Below are positions 1 through 8,356 of a stretch of 64,000 bases of DNA, one piece after another. Below the pieces are notes generated by a model that searched no databases, had not been told where the DNA came from, and saw only the letters and a program-made list of their open reading frames with translations. The stretch lies in assembly GCF_002584985.1 (NCBI RefSeq), contig NZ_NUPZ01000022.1:114252-178251 (forward strand). Reading direction: 5' to 3'. Position numbers and translations under genes: made by a program. Numbering within the stretch: position 1 is the first letter of the stretch; every line of letters begins with the position of its first letter. Source of the stretch: Bacillus sp. AFS029637 (GTDB lineage: Bacteria > Bacillota > Bacilli > Bacillales > Bacillaceae_G).

Positions 1-69
1 ATTTCGGGAGACAGTCTGTTTTATTATGTAAAATCAAATGGAGATGGAGAGTATCTCTATGATATTTAA
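1..69 (+). CDS. C-terminal end of a truncated upstream gene
   Basis: Frame 1 is open from the first base and stops at TAA (67-69), giving 22 residues ending in EYLYDI. The gene begins outside the window, so its identity cannot be told. The following 95 bases hold the promoter region and RBS of the next gene. Confidence 0.45.
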   Translation: MSGDSLFYYVKSNGDGEYLYDI

Positions 70-164
70 AGGTATATTTTGTGTAATGTTTGTCGAAAAA
101 TAGAGGTATTTGTTAACTTTGTGTATAATTATAATCATATAGAATACAAATAAAGGAGATTGTT

Positions 165-470
165 ATGGGAGTGTATTGGGGGACAAAAAGACATTCTTGG
201 CTTAGTTATGTCTCATTTTGGTTAAGTATTTCATTTTTTATTGTTTTTCTAATTGAAGTGTTTATTTTACAAACACTTTCGAATAGCTCGGTGCAAATTG
301 TTAAATACTTTTATTTTATACTTGTACCAGTAAACATTCTTCTTAGTTTAAAGTTACTATTTAAGAGGAATGAAAAAAAAGCATTACCTATTTTTAGTTT
401 CATTGTATCGTTATTATTTACAATCTTAATAATAGTATTAGCATTAGCTGCTACAGGGAAATTCTTTTAA
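165..470 (+). CDS. small three-helix membrane protein, unknown function
   Basis: A 101-residue protein with three hydrophobic stretches (about residues 18-38, 47-64 and 75-98), short charged loops (KRNEKK near residue 67) and no recognisable enzyme motif. AAAGGAG at about 151-157 sits well for the ATG. A strong terminator follows the stop directly, so it is a single-gene unit. I do not recognise the family; integral membrane location is inferred from hydrophobicity only. Confidence 0.75.
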   Translation: MGVYWGTKRHSWLSYVSFWLSISFFIVFLIEVFILQTLSNSSVQIVKYFYFILVPVNILLSLKLLFKRNEKKALPIFSFIVSLLFTILIIVLALAATGKFF

Positions 471-501
471 GAAGAGTGATATAAATCACTCTTCTTTTTT
501 T
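471..501 (+). terminator. intrinsic terminator of the 165-470 gene
   Basis: AAGAGTGAT and ATCACTCTT form a stem with a very short loop, followed by a T-rich tract. Confidence 0.85.
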
Positions 502-586
502 CTTTTTTATTTGTGGCGTTCTTACTATCAAGGAAAAGATGGATCTATAAGCTAATAAAAAATGGGGGAGCAGAATTTTTCACATA

Positions 587-616
587 CTAAAGGTTAACGA
601 TATTTGAAACCTTTAG
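587..616. repeat. inverted repeat in the 471-790 intergenic region
   Basis: CTAAAGGTT (587-595) is perfectly complementary to AACCTTTAG (608-616) across a 12-base loop. It has no T-run, so it is not a terminator. Its right arm touches the AGGAG just upstream of a possible small ORF at 623. Apart from this and the terminator at 471-501, the 320-base gap holds nothing I can name. Confidence 0.5.
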
Positions 617-622
617 GAGAAT

Positions 623-730
623 ATGGGTAATATACATAATGATGAGGATAGAATTAGGTGTTTTGTGTTGGTTGACGAAGCAAATGAATACGGTAAGAAC
701 GTTGATATATGGTACAATACATATGGATAG
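623..730 (+). CDS. possible 35-residue small ORF, unknown
   Basis: ATG at 623 opens a 35-codon frame (MGNIHNDEDRIRC...WYNTYG) with plausible protein-like composition. AGGAG at 615-619 is only about three bases from the ATG, too close for a normal RBS, and part of it lies in an inverted repeat. It could be a remnant or chance. Confidence is low. Confidence 0.2.
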   Translation: MGNIHNDEDRIRCFVLVDEANEYGKNVDIWYNTYG

Positions 731-790
731 TGATAGAGATAAAGGGTATATAAAATACTCATCGTTTTTTAGTAAGAGAGGGGTTATCTT

Positions 791-1159
791 ATGCTATACG
801 AGGATTTGATGACATTATTTCAAGCAGCTCCAAAGGAAGAAGCTAGAGGCGGCTGGAAATATATAATCCAGGAACAAAATGATAAATATGAAATTGTTGA
901 TGAAATGTTGAAAAATGAAATGAGCGTTGAATTGTATTTTAATGAATATGATGAGGTGAAAATCACTTTATATAAAGATGGAATTCCTATTTCTACTATG
1001 CAAAGAATTGCGATTTCAAAAGTTGAATTAGACGAAGATGAAGAAGGCATTCAATTCGTTTTAGAGCGTATGCCTAGCCGAATGATTCGCTTGCAATTAA
1101 AGCCACATTTAGCTTTGGAAATGGGGCCGTATTGGGAAGTGTGTGATGATTGTGAATGA
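791..1159 (+). CDS. conserved-looking small acidic cytosolic protein, unknown
   Basis: A 122-residue soluble protein with no signal peptide or membrane segment and many acidic residues (KVELDEDEEG around residue 78; C-terminal CDDCE). GAGAGGGG lies at a good distance before the ATG. The gene is followed by a hairpin shared with the convergent transporter gene. I do not recognise a named domain. Codon use resembles its neighbours, so I take it as a real gene. Confidence 0.75.
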   Translation: MLYEDLMTLFQAAPKEEARGGWKYIIQEQNDKYEIVDEMLKNEMSVELYFNEYDEVKITLYKDGIPISTMQRIAISKVELDEDEEGIQFVLERMPSRMIRLQLKPHLALEMGPYWEVCDDCE

Positions 1160-1162
1160 ACA

Positions 1163-1198
1163 TAAAAAAGCATCCAATAACATGGCTGCTTTTTTATG
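1163..1198. terminator. bidirectional terminator between convergent genes
   Basis: AAAAAAGCA and TGCTTTTTT flank a short imperfect stem (CC/GG), giving a T-run on both strands. It overlaps the stop of the minus-strand transporter at 1194-1196. Confidence 0.7.
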
Positions 1199-2234
1199 TT
1201 TTTTGAAGTTGTTTAAAAGCAATGATCGGAAGTAAGATGATGCTTACCCATCCGATTATAGGATATAGAATATGGAGTAATTCACTGTAACCGATGTAAC
1301 TAAAGCAATAACTAATTAGTAAAATGAAAATAATAATATTGTTATTTTTCCATCCAGTGATAGATTGCATTTGTTTTGTCATTCCGAACACATTGCCAAC
1401 TAAAGTTGTGAACACTTCACCAAAAATGATAAGAACAAAGAAAAAGTGAAAAGTTGCATTGAATTTTCTTATGACTTCAGCCATCGGGATGTTATATTGA
1501 TAAAATTGGTCGACTGATAAGATAGCTAAATGGCTGCATAATAAAATTAAAGAAAGTCCTGCACCACCTAAAATACCGCCCCATAAAATGGCCTTTCGAT
1601 CTTTTACTTCACTGGCTAATGGGACGAGAACACTTTGGGCGAGAGAAAGGTTTAAGGCGACATATGTAATAGGACTAGTAATCCACTTCATATTCCAGCT
1701 TTCTGCGGGAATAGTGTTACTAATAGGAGTTGTACTGTGAAAAAAGGTTGTAATAGCAAGTCCGATAATAAAAATCATCATAATAGGTACGACAAGTGTA
1801 TTTACTTCAAAAACTCCTTGTAATCCGCGGCTACCTATGATGAGACAGGCGATCACTGTAATGAAAATACCAAGTTGTCTTGGTAAACGAAGCTGTTCTT
1901 CAAATACGGCTCCAGCTCCTGATAGCATAACACTCGTTACCCCAAATAATACAAGTAGTAATAATGTATTTACAACATTTCCGAATACATCCCCAAATAA
2001 ATATTTGTTAAATTCTTGGGCTGAAAATGCACCGATTTGTGATGAGAGTAACATCATCTTCGTACCGAGCCAAATGAAAAAAAATCCACTTATACATATA
2101 CCAATTGTTCCGTATAATCCGTTCACTGTAAAAAACTCAACAATCTCTCGTCCAGTAGCAAATCCAGCTCCAACGACAGTTCCGATATAAGTAGCAGCAA
2201 CTTTCTTTGCTACTTGCCATTGTTGATTGTCCAT
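1194..2234 (-). CDS. YkvI-family membrane transporter
   Basis: A 346-residue polytopic membrane protein with about ten hydrophobic segments. The N-terminus carries the small-residue motif GTVVGAGFATGREI (about residues 18-31), typical of the YkvI branch of the APC/LeuT-fold superfamily, where the unwound first helix lines the substrate site. An amino acid-type substrate is likely by family but unproven. AGAGGGG precedes the ATG at 2234. It is a single gene with a divergent neighbour (dps). Sure of the family, not of the substrate. Confidence 0.85.
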   Translation of the reverse strand: MDNQQWQVAKKVAATYIGTVVGAGFATGREIVEFFTVNGLYGTIGICISGFFFIWLGTKMMLLSSQIGAFSAQEFNKYLFGDVFGNVVNTLLLLVLFGVTSVMLSGAGAVFEEQLRLPRQLGIFITVIACLIIGSRGLQGVFEVNTLVVPIMMIFIIGLAITTFFHSTTPISNTIPAESWNMKWITSPITYVALNLSLAQSVLVPLASEVKDRKAILWGGILGGAGLSLILLCSHLAILSVDQFYQYNIPMAEVIRKFNATFHFFFVLIIFGEVFTTLVGNVFGMTKQMQSITGWKNNNIIIFILLISYCFSYIGYSELLHILYPIIGWVSIILLPIIAFKQLQKT

Positions 2235-2458
2235 ATAACCCCTCTTTCTACTATGATGAGCTTGACTTACTATTATGCATATGTACGAGCTAGGTTAATT
2301 AGACATATGAAGTAGTTGAAAAAGTACATGAATGAAATGACATTAGGGAAGTATTATAGGTGTTAAAACTTTGTTACATATGAGCCGTTCGTTCGAAAGG
2401 ATAGGAAAAGTATGGTAAAATGTAATAGGGTTATTAAAAGATAAGAGGAGTGGATTGT

Positions 2459-2902
2459 ATGAGTACGAAAACAAATGTTGTTGAAGTATTAAACAAGCAG
2501 GTAGCGAACTGGAATGTGTTATATGTGAAACTACATAATTATCACTGGTATGTGACAGGACCACACTTCTTTACATTACATGAGAAATTTGAAGAGTTTT
2601 ATAATGAAGCCGGAACGTATATTGATGAGTTAGCAGAACGTATTTTAGCGTTAGAAGGTAAACCTTTAGCGACAATGAAAGAATATCTTGCTATATCTAG
2701 TGTCAGCGAAGGGACAAGCAAAGAATCAGCAGAAGAAATGGTGCAAACATTAGTGAATGATTACTCTGCACTTATTCAAGAATTAAAAGAAGGTATGGAA
2801 GTTGCTGGTGAAGTAGGTGATGAAACATCAGCTGATATGCTATTAGCAATTCATACGACATTAGAACAACATGTGTGGATGTTAAGTGCGTTCTTAAAAT
2901 AA
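2459..2902 (+). CDS. dps: Dps family DNA-protecting ferritin-like protein
   Basis: The 147-residue product has the Dps signature: [23 protein letters not shown] with His29, His41, Asp56 and Glu60 in ferroxidase positions (the last two in [10 protein letters not shown]). Dps forms a 12-subunit cage that oxidises Fe(II) with H2O2 and stores ferric iron, limiting Fenton damage. ATG at 2459 is chosen because AGAGGAG (2444-2450) lies 8 bases upstream; a GTG at 2450 overlaps that RBS. It is monocistronic, with a strong terminator after it. Group members carry more than one Dps; which paralog this is cannot be settled by eye. Confidence 0.93.
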   Translation: MSTKTNVVEVLNKQVANWNVLYVKLHNYHWYVTGPHFFTLHEKFEEFYNEAGTYIDELAERILALEGKPLATMKEYLAISSVSEGTSKESAEEMVQTLVNDYSALIQELKEGMEVAGEVGDETSADMLLAIHTTLEQHVWMLSAFLK

Positions 2903-2914
2903 AGATAAATATAT

Positions 2915-2957
2915 AAAGAAAAAACCATTGGAAAATTCTTTTAATGGTTTTTTCTTT
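2915..2957 (+). terminator. intrinsic terminator of dps
   Basis: AAAGAAAAAACCATT pairs with AATGGTTTTTTCTTT around a 13-base loop, ending in T-rich sequence. Confidence 0.85.
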
Positions 2958-3011
2958 TGTAATTTTTCAGTTTTCTTTTATGCTATAATATAGTAAAAAG
3001 GAGGCGATGCA

Positions 3012-3467
3012 ATGTTTCGTTTTTTTAGAACTGGAAAAGAAGAGCGGGAAATTACGAAAGATGAACTAGAACAAGCGATGGCTAAATTTCTAGAAACGAA
3101 TGCTAATATCGTTTATACAGTATTAGTAAATGATGATTATACAGTAAACTATGATTTGTTAAAGCCGTATTTACCCGTATTTCCAACAAATGTTTTTCTT
3201 ATTACGAAGGAAACGCTTGAGGTATTTGAACATACAGAAGAAAACTTAAACCTAGTTAAAGAAATTGATATCGTACAAAAGGCGGTAGATCAATACGTAA
3301 CAGAAAAAGAAATGTTCCCAATTGTTGAAGATAGCGAAGATCGCCTCATATGCGGAGTTAAACTAGGACCTTATTTAAACCGTATATTAAAAAGAGACTT
3401 ATATATTTCAGAAAAACATTATTTAGTTTCAAGTAAGCCAGATAAGAAAAAAAAGAATAGTGGGTAG
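3012..3467 (+). CDS. conserved protein, possibly DUF3939
   Basis: A 151-residue soluble protein starting MFRFFRTGKEEREITKDELEQAM and ending in a lysine-rich tail (KPDKKKKNSG). The opening and the alternating short helices and strands resemble DUF3939 proteins from memory, but I cannot confirm it. An extended -10 (TGCTATAAT, 2981-2989) and an AAGGAGG RBS precede the ATG. A terminator-like hairpin follows. Function unknown. Confidence 0.75.
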   Translation: MFRFFRTGKEEREITKDELEQAMAKFLETNANIVYTVLVNDDYTVNYDLLKPYLPVFPTNVFLITKETLEVFEHTEENLNLVKEIDIVQKAVDQYVTEKEMFPIVEDSEDRLICGVKLGPYLNRILKRDLYISEKHYLVSSKPDKKKKNSG

Positions 3468-3476
3468 ACGTGATGA

Positions 3477-3509
3477 GAACAACAATACTATTATTGTTGT
3501 CTTTTTTTG
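3477..3509 (+). terminator. intrinsic terminator after 3012-3467
   Basis: ACAACAAT and ATTGTTGT form a stem followed by CTTTTTTT. Confidence 0.75.
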
Positions 3510-3582
3510 TTAATTAAAATATTGATTTTTCAGTCTATTTAACTATATACTACAATTAGTGGATAGGAAGGAGTGGTGTATT

Positions 3583-3642
3583 ATGCTTATGCATACATTA
3601 AATATTAAATATCATTCTGAAAATCAGGTATTATTAAGTTGA
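3583..3642 (+). other. 19-codon ORF, in frame with the hydrolase gene across one TGA
   Basis: ATG at 3583 follows AAGGAG (3568-3573) at good spacing and reads 19 codons to TGA at 3640-3642. The frame then continues with no further stop into the hydrolase ORF. It could be a leader peptide or the remnant 5' end of an older gene. It has no recognisable motif. Confidence 0.25.
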
Positions 3643-3732
3643 ATTGTAGAATTTAATTACTTATACCGTGACCCTAGAATGATAGGAAGAGCAGGAAACA
3701 ATTATTATAAAAGGTTACGGAGGAATTTTTAT

Positions 3733-4677
3733 ATGAAAAATAGTATTACTTATATTCAATTATTAAATGAAACGTTACGTTGTTATACAAATGAAGGAAG
3801 TTTTGAAGCATACACTTATATAATGGAACATGCTACAGATGTAGTAGGTAATGAGGCACAAATATATAATTTTAAGTATGCGCTCGCAAGTGCAGCAGGA
3901 CTGGAAAAAGAAGCATTACATTTAATGAGAGAGGCCATTATAGACAATGGGTTTTGGTATGAAAATGAGTATTTACTTTCCGACGATGATTTAAAACCAC
4001 TACATAAATTTGAAGAATTCCATACAATGGTTCAATTATGTAAAGAAAGAGAAGAATTAGCAAAGCAAACGGAACGAGCAGACGTGAAATATGTAGACAG
4101 CAAGAAAAAGGAGAATCTATTCATTGCAATGCACGGTGATCAAGAAAATATAGGAATAATAGAACCATATTGGAAATCTGTTTTGACACAAGATTATACG
4201 TTAGCTTTACCACAGTCTTCGCAAATTCAGTTTTCAGATGGGTTTGTTTGGGATGATATACATAGAGGGAAAGAAGAATTAGAAGGGCATTATGATAAGT
4301 TTATAGAAAATCATACAGTAGAAAATGTAATAATTGGTGGGTTTTCTGCTGGTGCTAGAGTAGCTTTATATACGATTTTACAAAAAGGTATAGCTGTGGA
4401 TGGTTTTATTTTTATGGCGCCGTGGCTTCCAGAGATTGCAGAATGGAATGAGTTGTTGGGAGTATTGCAAGATAAACATATAAAGGGATATATAGTATGC
4501 GGTGATCAAGATGAAGATTGTTTCGAATGTACACAGCAATTTGTACAATTATTAAGGGATAACAACATAGAGCATAAGTATAAAGTTGTACCTAACTTAA
4601 ATCATGATTATCCTAATCATTTTGATGAATTATTAAGAGAAGCTATTGAGTATATAGAAAGCGATAACAATAAGTAG
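3733..4677 (+). CDS. alpha/beta hydrolase with helical N-terminal extension
   Basis: The 314-residue protein has an N-terminal all-helical region (about residues 1-100, TPR-like in feel) and a C-terminal alpha/beta-hydrolase fold. The nucleophile elbow is GGFSAGAR, the acid is in CGDQDED and the histidine in NLNHDYP, so the Ser-Asp-His triad looks complete. Family members are esterases or peptidases; the substrate is unknown. GGAGG (3719-3723) supports ATG at 3733, although the frame is open 54 bases further upstream. It is cytosolic (no signal peptide) and ends at a convergent terminator. Confidence 0.85.
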   Translation: MKNSITYIQLLNETLRCYTNEGSFEAYTYIMEHATDVVGNEAQIYNFKYALASAAGLEKEALHLMREAIIDNGFWYENEYLLSDDDLKPLHKFEEFHTMVQLCKEREELAKQTERADVKYVDSKKKENLFIAMHGDQENIGIIEPYWKSVLTQDYTLALPQSSQIQFSDGFVWDDIHRGKEELEGHYDKFIENHTVENVIIGGFSAGARVALYTILQKGIAVDGFIFMAPWLPEIAEWNELLGVLQDKHIKGYIVCGDQDEDCFECTQQFVQLLRDNNIEHKYKVVPNLNHDYPNHFDELLREAIEYIESDNNK

Positions 4678-4681
4678 TAAG

Positions 4682-4719
4682 AAAGGGAGATGCACCGTAG
4701 GTGATGTATCTCCCTTTTA
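4682..4719. terminator. bidirectional terminator
   Basis: AAAGGGAGAT and ATCTCCCTTT form a long stem between convergent genes, with A/T tracts on both sides. Confidence 0.8.
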
Positions 4720-4722
4720 CTA

Positions 4723-5724
4723 TTATAAATTAAAAGCATTTGCTAGTAAGCGATAAGATTGTAATTTATGTTCAAATTGATGAGTAATCGTGACAATCAT
4801 AAATTCATCAGTATTGTACGCTTTACTTAAGTTTACGATTTGTTTTTTCACAGAAGATGGATCACCCACGATTATACGTTGGCGATTCTCTTTAATACGG
4901 AATAAATCATAAGCACTGTATGAATAATTTTGAGCAGTCTCGATAGAAGGTGTACCAGTCGTTCGTTTTCCTTGCTCTAGTAATAAGATTGATAAATCTA
5001 AACTAGAAGCAATTCTTTCCGCTTCCTCATTTGTTTCTCCGCATATAACAAAAATAGCGACAATTGATTTTGGTTTATCTCCTAAATAGGAAGGTTGGAA
5101 TTGTTCTTGATAAGCCCTCATAACTTCCGGACCTCCGAAGCCATTAATAAATTGTGCAAATGCAAAAGAGGCTCCATTGTTTGCGGCAATTTTAGCACTT
5201 TCTCCGCTAGAACCGAGCATCCACATTTCAGGAGATGTTGGAATAACTGGAGTAGCCTTTAAATTTGCATAATGATGGTTTTCTGGTACTTGATCATGTA
5301 AGTACATGGCAACATCTGCAATTTGCTCTGGATATTGATCAAGTGAGACCATTTTTCCTTCTTGCAGTGCGCGAGTTGCTATGGGCATACCACCAGGTGC
5401 TCTACCAACACCGAGGTCGATACGATTTGGATAAAGAGCTTCTAAAACGCGGAAATTCTCCGCAACTTTATATGGGCTATAATGCGGTAACATAACACCA
5501 CCCGAACCAACTCTAATCTGCTCCGTTTTCGCTGCGAGATGAGAAATAAGTATTTCTGGACTTGAACCAGCGAGGCTTATGGAATTATGGTGTTCGGATA
5601 CCCAAAAACGTGTAAACCCGAGTTTTTCAACTTCTTGTGCAAGCGTAACTGTATGTGAAAAAGCTTCAATTGCTGTGCTACCATCTGAAATAGGTGATTG
5701 ATCTAACACACTTAATTTGATCAT
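4723..5724 (-). CDS. LLM-class flavin-dependent oxidoreductase (luciferase-like)
   Basis: The 333-residue protein has the bacterial-luciferase-like TIM-barrel signature: LDQSPISDG at the start, FTRFWVSEHHN near residue 40, VGSGGVMLPHYSP near 75 and IDLGVGRAPGG near 105. The family uses FMNH2 and O2 on varied substrates; this subgroup (MsnO8/YtmO-like) has no assigned substrate that I can infer. Single gene, no signal peptide, length normal for the family. Confidence 0.9.
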   Translation of the reverse strand: MIKLSVLDQSPISDGSTAIEAFSHTVTLAQEVEKLGFTRFWVSEHHNSISLAGSSPEILISHLAAKTEQIRVGSGGVMLPHYSPYKVAENFRVLEALYPNRIDLGVGRAPGGMPIATRALQEGKMVSLDQYPEQIADVAMYLHDQVPENHHYANLKATPVIPTSPEMWMLGSSGESAKIAANNGASFAFAQFINGFGGPEVMRAYQEQFQPSYLGDKPKSIVAIFVICGETNEEAERIASSLDLSILLLEQGKRTTGTPSIETAQNYSYSAYDLFRIKENRQRIIVGDPSSVKKQIVNLSKAYNTDEFMIVTITHQFEHKLQSYRLLANAFNL

Positions 5725-5829
5725 AGAATATACCTCTCATTCTTAATGTACATCCTATTATATATTTACTTACGAAAAATGCGTAATGAAATGCTCAAAA
5801 TGAAAAGTGGATACATTCTATATTCACTT

Positions 5830-6021
5830 TTAACGAGAGAACCCTCGCTCATAATGATTCATTTCGACTAGGTTTAAAATATATTCATAGTTGTCAATTT
5901 CACGTCTAATCTGTTCACGTTCTTTTGCAGATAGTTTCATATCGCTAAGTTTTTTACATAAGTTTTGTTTCTTTAATTCTAAATGCTTTTTTGTAGCATG
6001 GTAGTCGTAAGTATGTTTCAT
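5830..6021 (-). CDS. 63-residue charged helical protein, unknown
   Basis: A small Lys/Glu-rich protein with likely helical-hairpin character, starting MKHTYDYHATKKHLELKK and containing AKEREQIRREIDNYEYIL. AAGGAG is well placed before the ATG. The size resembles Spo0E-type phosphatases, but their SxxxD motif is not visible, so I do not call it one. It may belong to a small B. cereus-group DUF family. A weak hairpin (AAAAGTG/CACTTTT) lies after its stop. Confidence 0.65.
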   Translation of the reverse strand: MKHTYDYHATKKHLELKKQNLCKKLSDMKLSAKEREQIRREIDNYEYILNLVEMNHYERGFSR

Positions 6022-6198
6022 TTTTAACCACTCCTTCTTTGCAGTTGCTATATTATACGAAGTATGAAGAAAGGTGAGAGTTATTCCTTATGTACTTTTA
6101 GTGAATATTTCAATTGCTACGGTGTTATGTTTGTGGAGATTTATGAATAAAATGCACTAAACCACTAATGCCCATTTGGTGAAATGAGGGGTGGAATT

Positions 6199-7671
6199 GT
6201 GCAGAAAGATATAATGTATAACACTGCGATGGATGAAATGTTACAAGTTATAAATAAGGGATTGAAGAAGAAGGCACGTCCAAAACAAATTATTGTAGTA
6301 GGGGCTGGTATGGCTGGATTAGTTTCAGCATCTTTATTAAAGGATGCAGGACATGAAGTGAAGATCTTTGAAGCAAATAATCGCGTAGGTGGGCGCATAG
6401 AGACAGTTAGAATGGAAGATACCGGATTATATTTAGATGTTGGAGCGATGAGAATTCCGTATGCGCACACTTTAACGATGGCGTATATAAAAAGGTTTGG
6501 GTTACAGGTAAGCCCTTTTATTAATAGGAATGAGACAGATATCATTTACGTAAATGGTCGGAAAACGACATTACAGCAATACGAAAAAGATCCAAGTATA
6601 TTAAAGTATCCTGTGGAAATGAATGAAGTCGGGAAAACGTCTGAGGAACTATTATTGTTAGCAGTACAACCCATTATAAATTTTATAAAAAAGAATCCAG
6701 AGAAAAATTGGGATGTTGTAGTAAAGGACTTTGGGAGATATTCTACAGGTCAATTTTTAAAATATCACCCTTATCAATATAATACTTACTTTTCACCAGT
6801 AACGATTGAGATGATTGGTGTTCTATTAGATTTAGAAGGATTTTTGGAAAGGTCATTCGTTGAGACGTTACGCTTTTTATACATTATGCAAGAGGAGAGC
6901 GGATTTTGTGAAATAGTAGGCGGGAATGATAGATTACCAAAGTCTTTTTTGCCACAATTAAAAGAAAATATTATATATAATCAAAAACTTATGAAGCTAC
7001 ATCAACACGATAACGGAGTGACAGCTTTCTATCGGGACGAGGAAACTTTTGAATATAGTAGTATAACAGGAGATTTAGTTATTGTTACCATTCCGTTTTC
7101 GACGATGCGTTTTGTGGAAGTAGATCCATTTGATTCTATATCTCATGAAAAATGGAAAGCAATTCGTGAATTACATTATATGCCTGCGACGAAAATAGGA
7201 ATTCAATTTAAAAGTCGATTTTGGGAGGAACAGGGGCAATTAGGTGGCAGAATTATAACAGATTTGCCAATTCGTTACGCCTATTATCCAAGCCATGGAA
7301 TTGGAGAGAAAGGACCTGCTATGATGTTAGGAAGTTATACATGGTCTTATGATGCATTGTTATGGGATGGGTTATCAAAGGGTGATCGAATTTATTACAC
7401 ATTACACAACTTAGCAACGATATTAGGTGGTCAAGTATATGATGAGTTCTTGTCTGGAATATCAAAAAGTTGGACGTTAGATCCATATGCACTTGGAGGA
7501 TTTGCTCTTTTTCAAGCTGGTCAAGAATCTGAATTACAGCCAGTCATTGTAAAACCAGAGGGAAGAATATACTTTGCCGGCGATCATACAACGTTATATC
7601 ACGGATGGATACAAGGTGCGATTGAATCTGGAGTTCGTGTTGCAGTAGAGGTGAATGAACAAAATGTTTAA
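6199..7671 (+). CDS. flavin-containing amine oxidase family protein
   Basis: A 490-residue FAD enzyme. The Rossmann dinucleotide motif IVVGAGMAGLVSASLL lies near residues 34-49, followed by FEANNRVGGRIET and, at the C-terminus, the second FAD contact YFAGDHTTLYHGWIQGAIESG. This layout is that of L-amino acid/monoamine oxidases, which oxidise an amine with O2 to imine and H2O2. The substrate cannot be read from sequence. GTG at 6199 is preferred because GAGGGG(TGG) lies just upstream; the ATG at 6184 has no RBS. Cytosolic, single gene. Confidence 0.88.
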   Translation: MQKDIMYNTAMDEMLQVINKGLKKKARPKQIIVVGAGMAGLVSASLLKDAGHEVKIFEANNRVGGRIETVRMEDTGLYLDVGAMRIPYAHTLTMAYIKRFGLQVSPFINRNETDIIYVNGRKTTLQQYEKDPSILKYPVEMNEVGKTSEELLLLAVQPIINFIKKNPEKNWDVVVKDFGRYSTGQFLKYHPYQYNTYFSPVTIEMIGVLLDLEGFLERSFVETLRFLYIMQEESGFCEIVGGNDRLPKSFLPQLKENIIYNQKLMKLHQHDNGVTAFYRDEETFEYSSITGDLVIVTIPFSTMRFVEVDPFDSISHEKWKAIRELHYMPATKIGIQFKSRFWEEQGQLGGRIITDLPIRYAYYPSHGIGEKGPAMMLGSYTWSYDALLWDGLSKGDRIYYTLHNLATILGGQVYDEFLSGISKSWTLDPYALGGFALFQAGQESELQPVIVKPEGRIYFAGDHTTLYHGWIQGAIESGVRVAVEVNEQNV

Positions 7672-7748
7672 AATTCAGAAATTTCTTTACTGTATAATTT
7701 GAGATGGATAGTATTATATATACAAAAGAATTATAGGGAGTGTTGACA

Positions 7749-8333
7749 GTGAATCCGTTATTATTTGATTTTCCTTCTGAATTTTATACTGAAAGGCTAT
7801 TTATTCGAATGCCGAAACCCGGTGACGGTAAAGTGGTATATGATGCAATTCAAGCTTCAATGCAAGAATTAAAACCTTGGATGGTTTTTGCACAAAAAGA
7901 GCAAACAGCGGAAGAAATAGAAGAGAGTATTAGAAAATCACATATTCAATTTTTGCAGCGTGAGGATTTGAGATTGTTAGTTTTTTCGAAAGAAACAGGT
8001 GAATTTATTGCATCTAGCGGATTACATCGTATTAACTGGGATATACCTCAATTTGAAATCGGGTATTGGATTGATTCAAGGTTTAGTGGAAAGGGCTATA
8101 TGGTAGAGGCTGCGAAAGGTATAACAGATTACGCTTTTTCTGAACTAAAAGCAAACCGCGTAGAAATTCGTTGTGATTCTCTAAATAAGAAGAGTAGAGC
8201 GATACCAGAGAAATTAGGCTTTAAATTAGAGGGTATTTTAGAAAGTGCCAGTGTTGCGGTAGAAAGCAACAGATTAAGGGATATGTGTGTGTTTGCAATG
8301 ACGAGAAATACATATAAAAAAGAAGAGCTGTAA
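7749..8333 (+). CDS. GNAT acetyltransferase, RimJ/RimL type
   Basis: The 194-residue protein opens with a beta strand and TERLFIRMPKPGDG, the usual RimJ/RimL start. It has the acetyl-CoA region FEIGYWIDSRFSGKGYMVEA (variant of Q/RxxGxG/A) and NRVEIRCDSLNKKSRAIPEKLGF. It transfers acetyl from acetyl-CoA to an unknown amine (protein N-terminus or small molecule). GTG 7749 fits AGGGAG at 7735-7740; TTG 7743 is possible. It ends in a strong bidirectional terminator. Confidence 0.87.
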   Translation: MNPLLFDFPSEFYTERLFIRMPKPGDGKVVYDAIQASMQELKPWMVFAQKEQTAEEIEESIRKSHIQFLQREDLRLLVFSKETGEFIASSGLHRINWDIPQFEIGYWIDSRFSGKGYMVEAAKGITDYAFSELKANRVEIRCDSLNKKSRAIPEKLGFKLEGILESASVAVESNRLRDMCVFAMTRNTYKKEEL

Positions 8334-8353
8334 AAAAACAGCTCTTCTTTTTT
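8320..8353. terminator. bidirectional terminator
   Basis: AAGAAGAGCTG and CAGCTCTTCTT form a perfect stem with T-runs on both strands, between convergent GNAT and aldo/keto reductase genes. Confidence 0.88.
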
Positions 8354-8356
8354 ATA

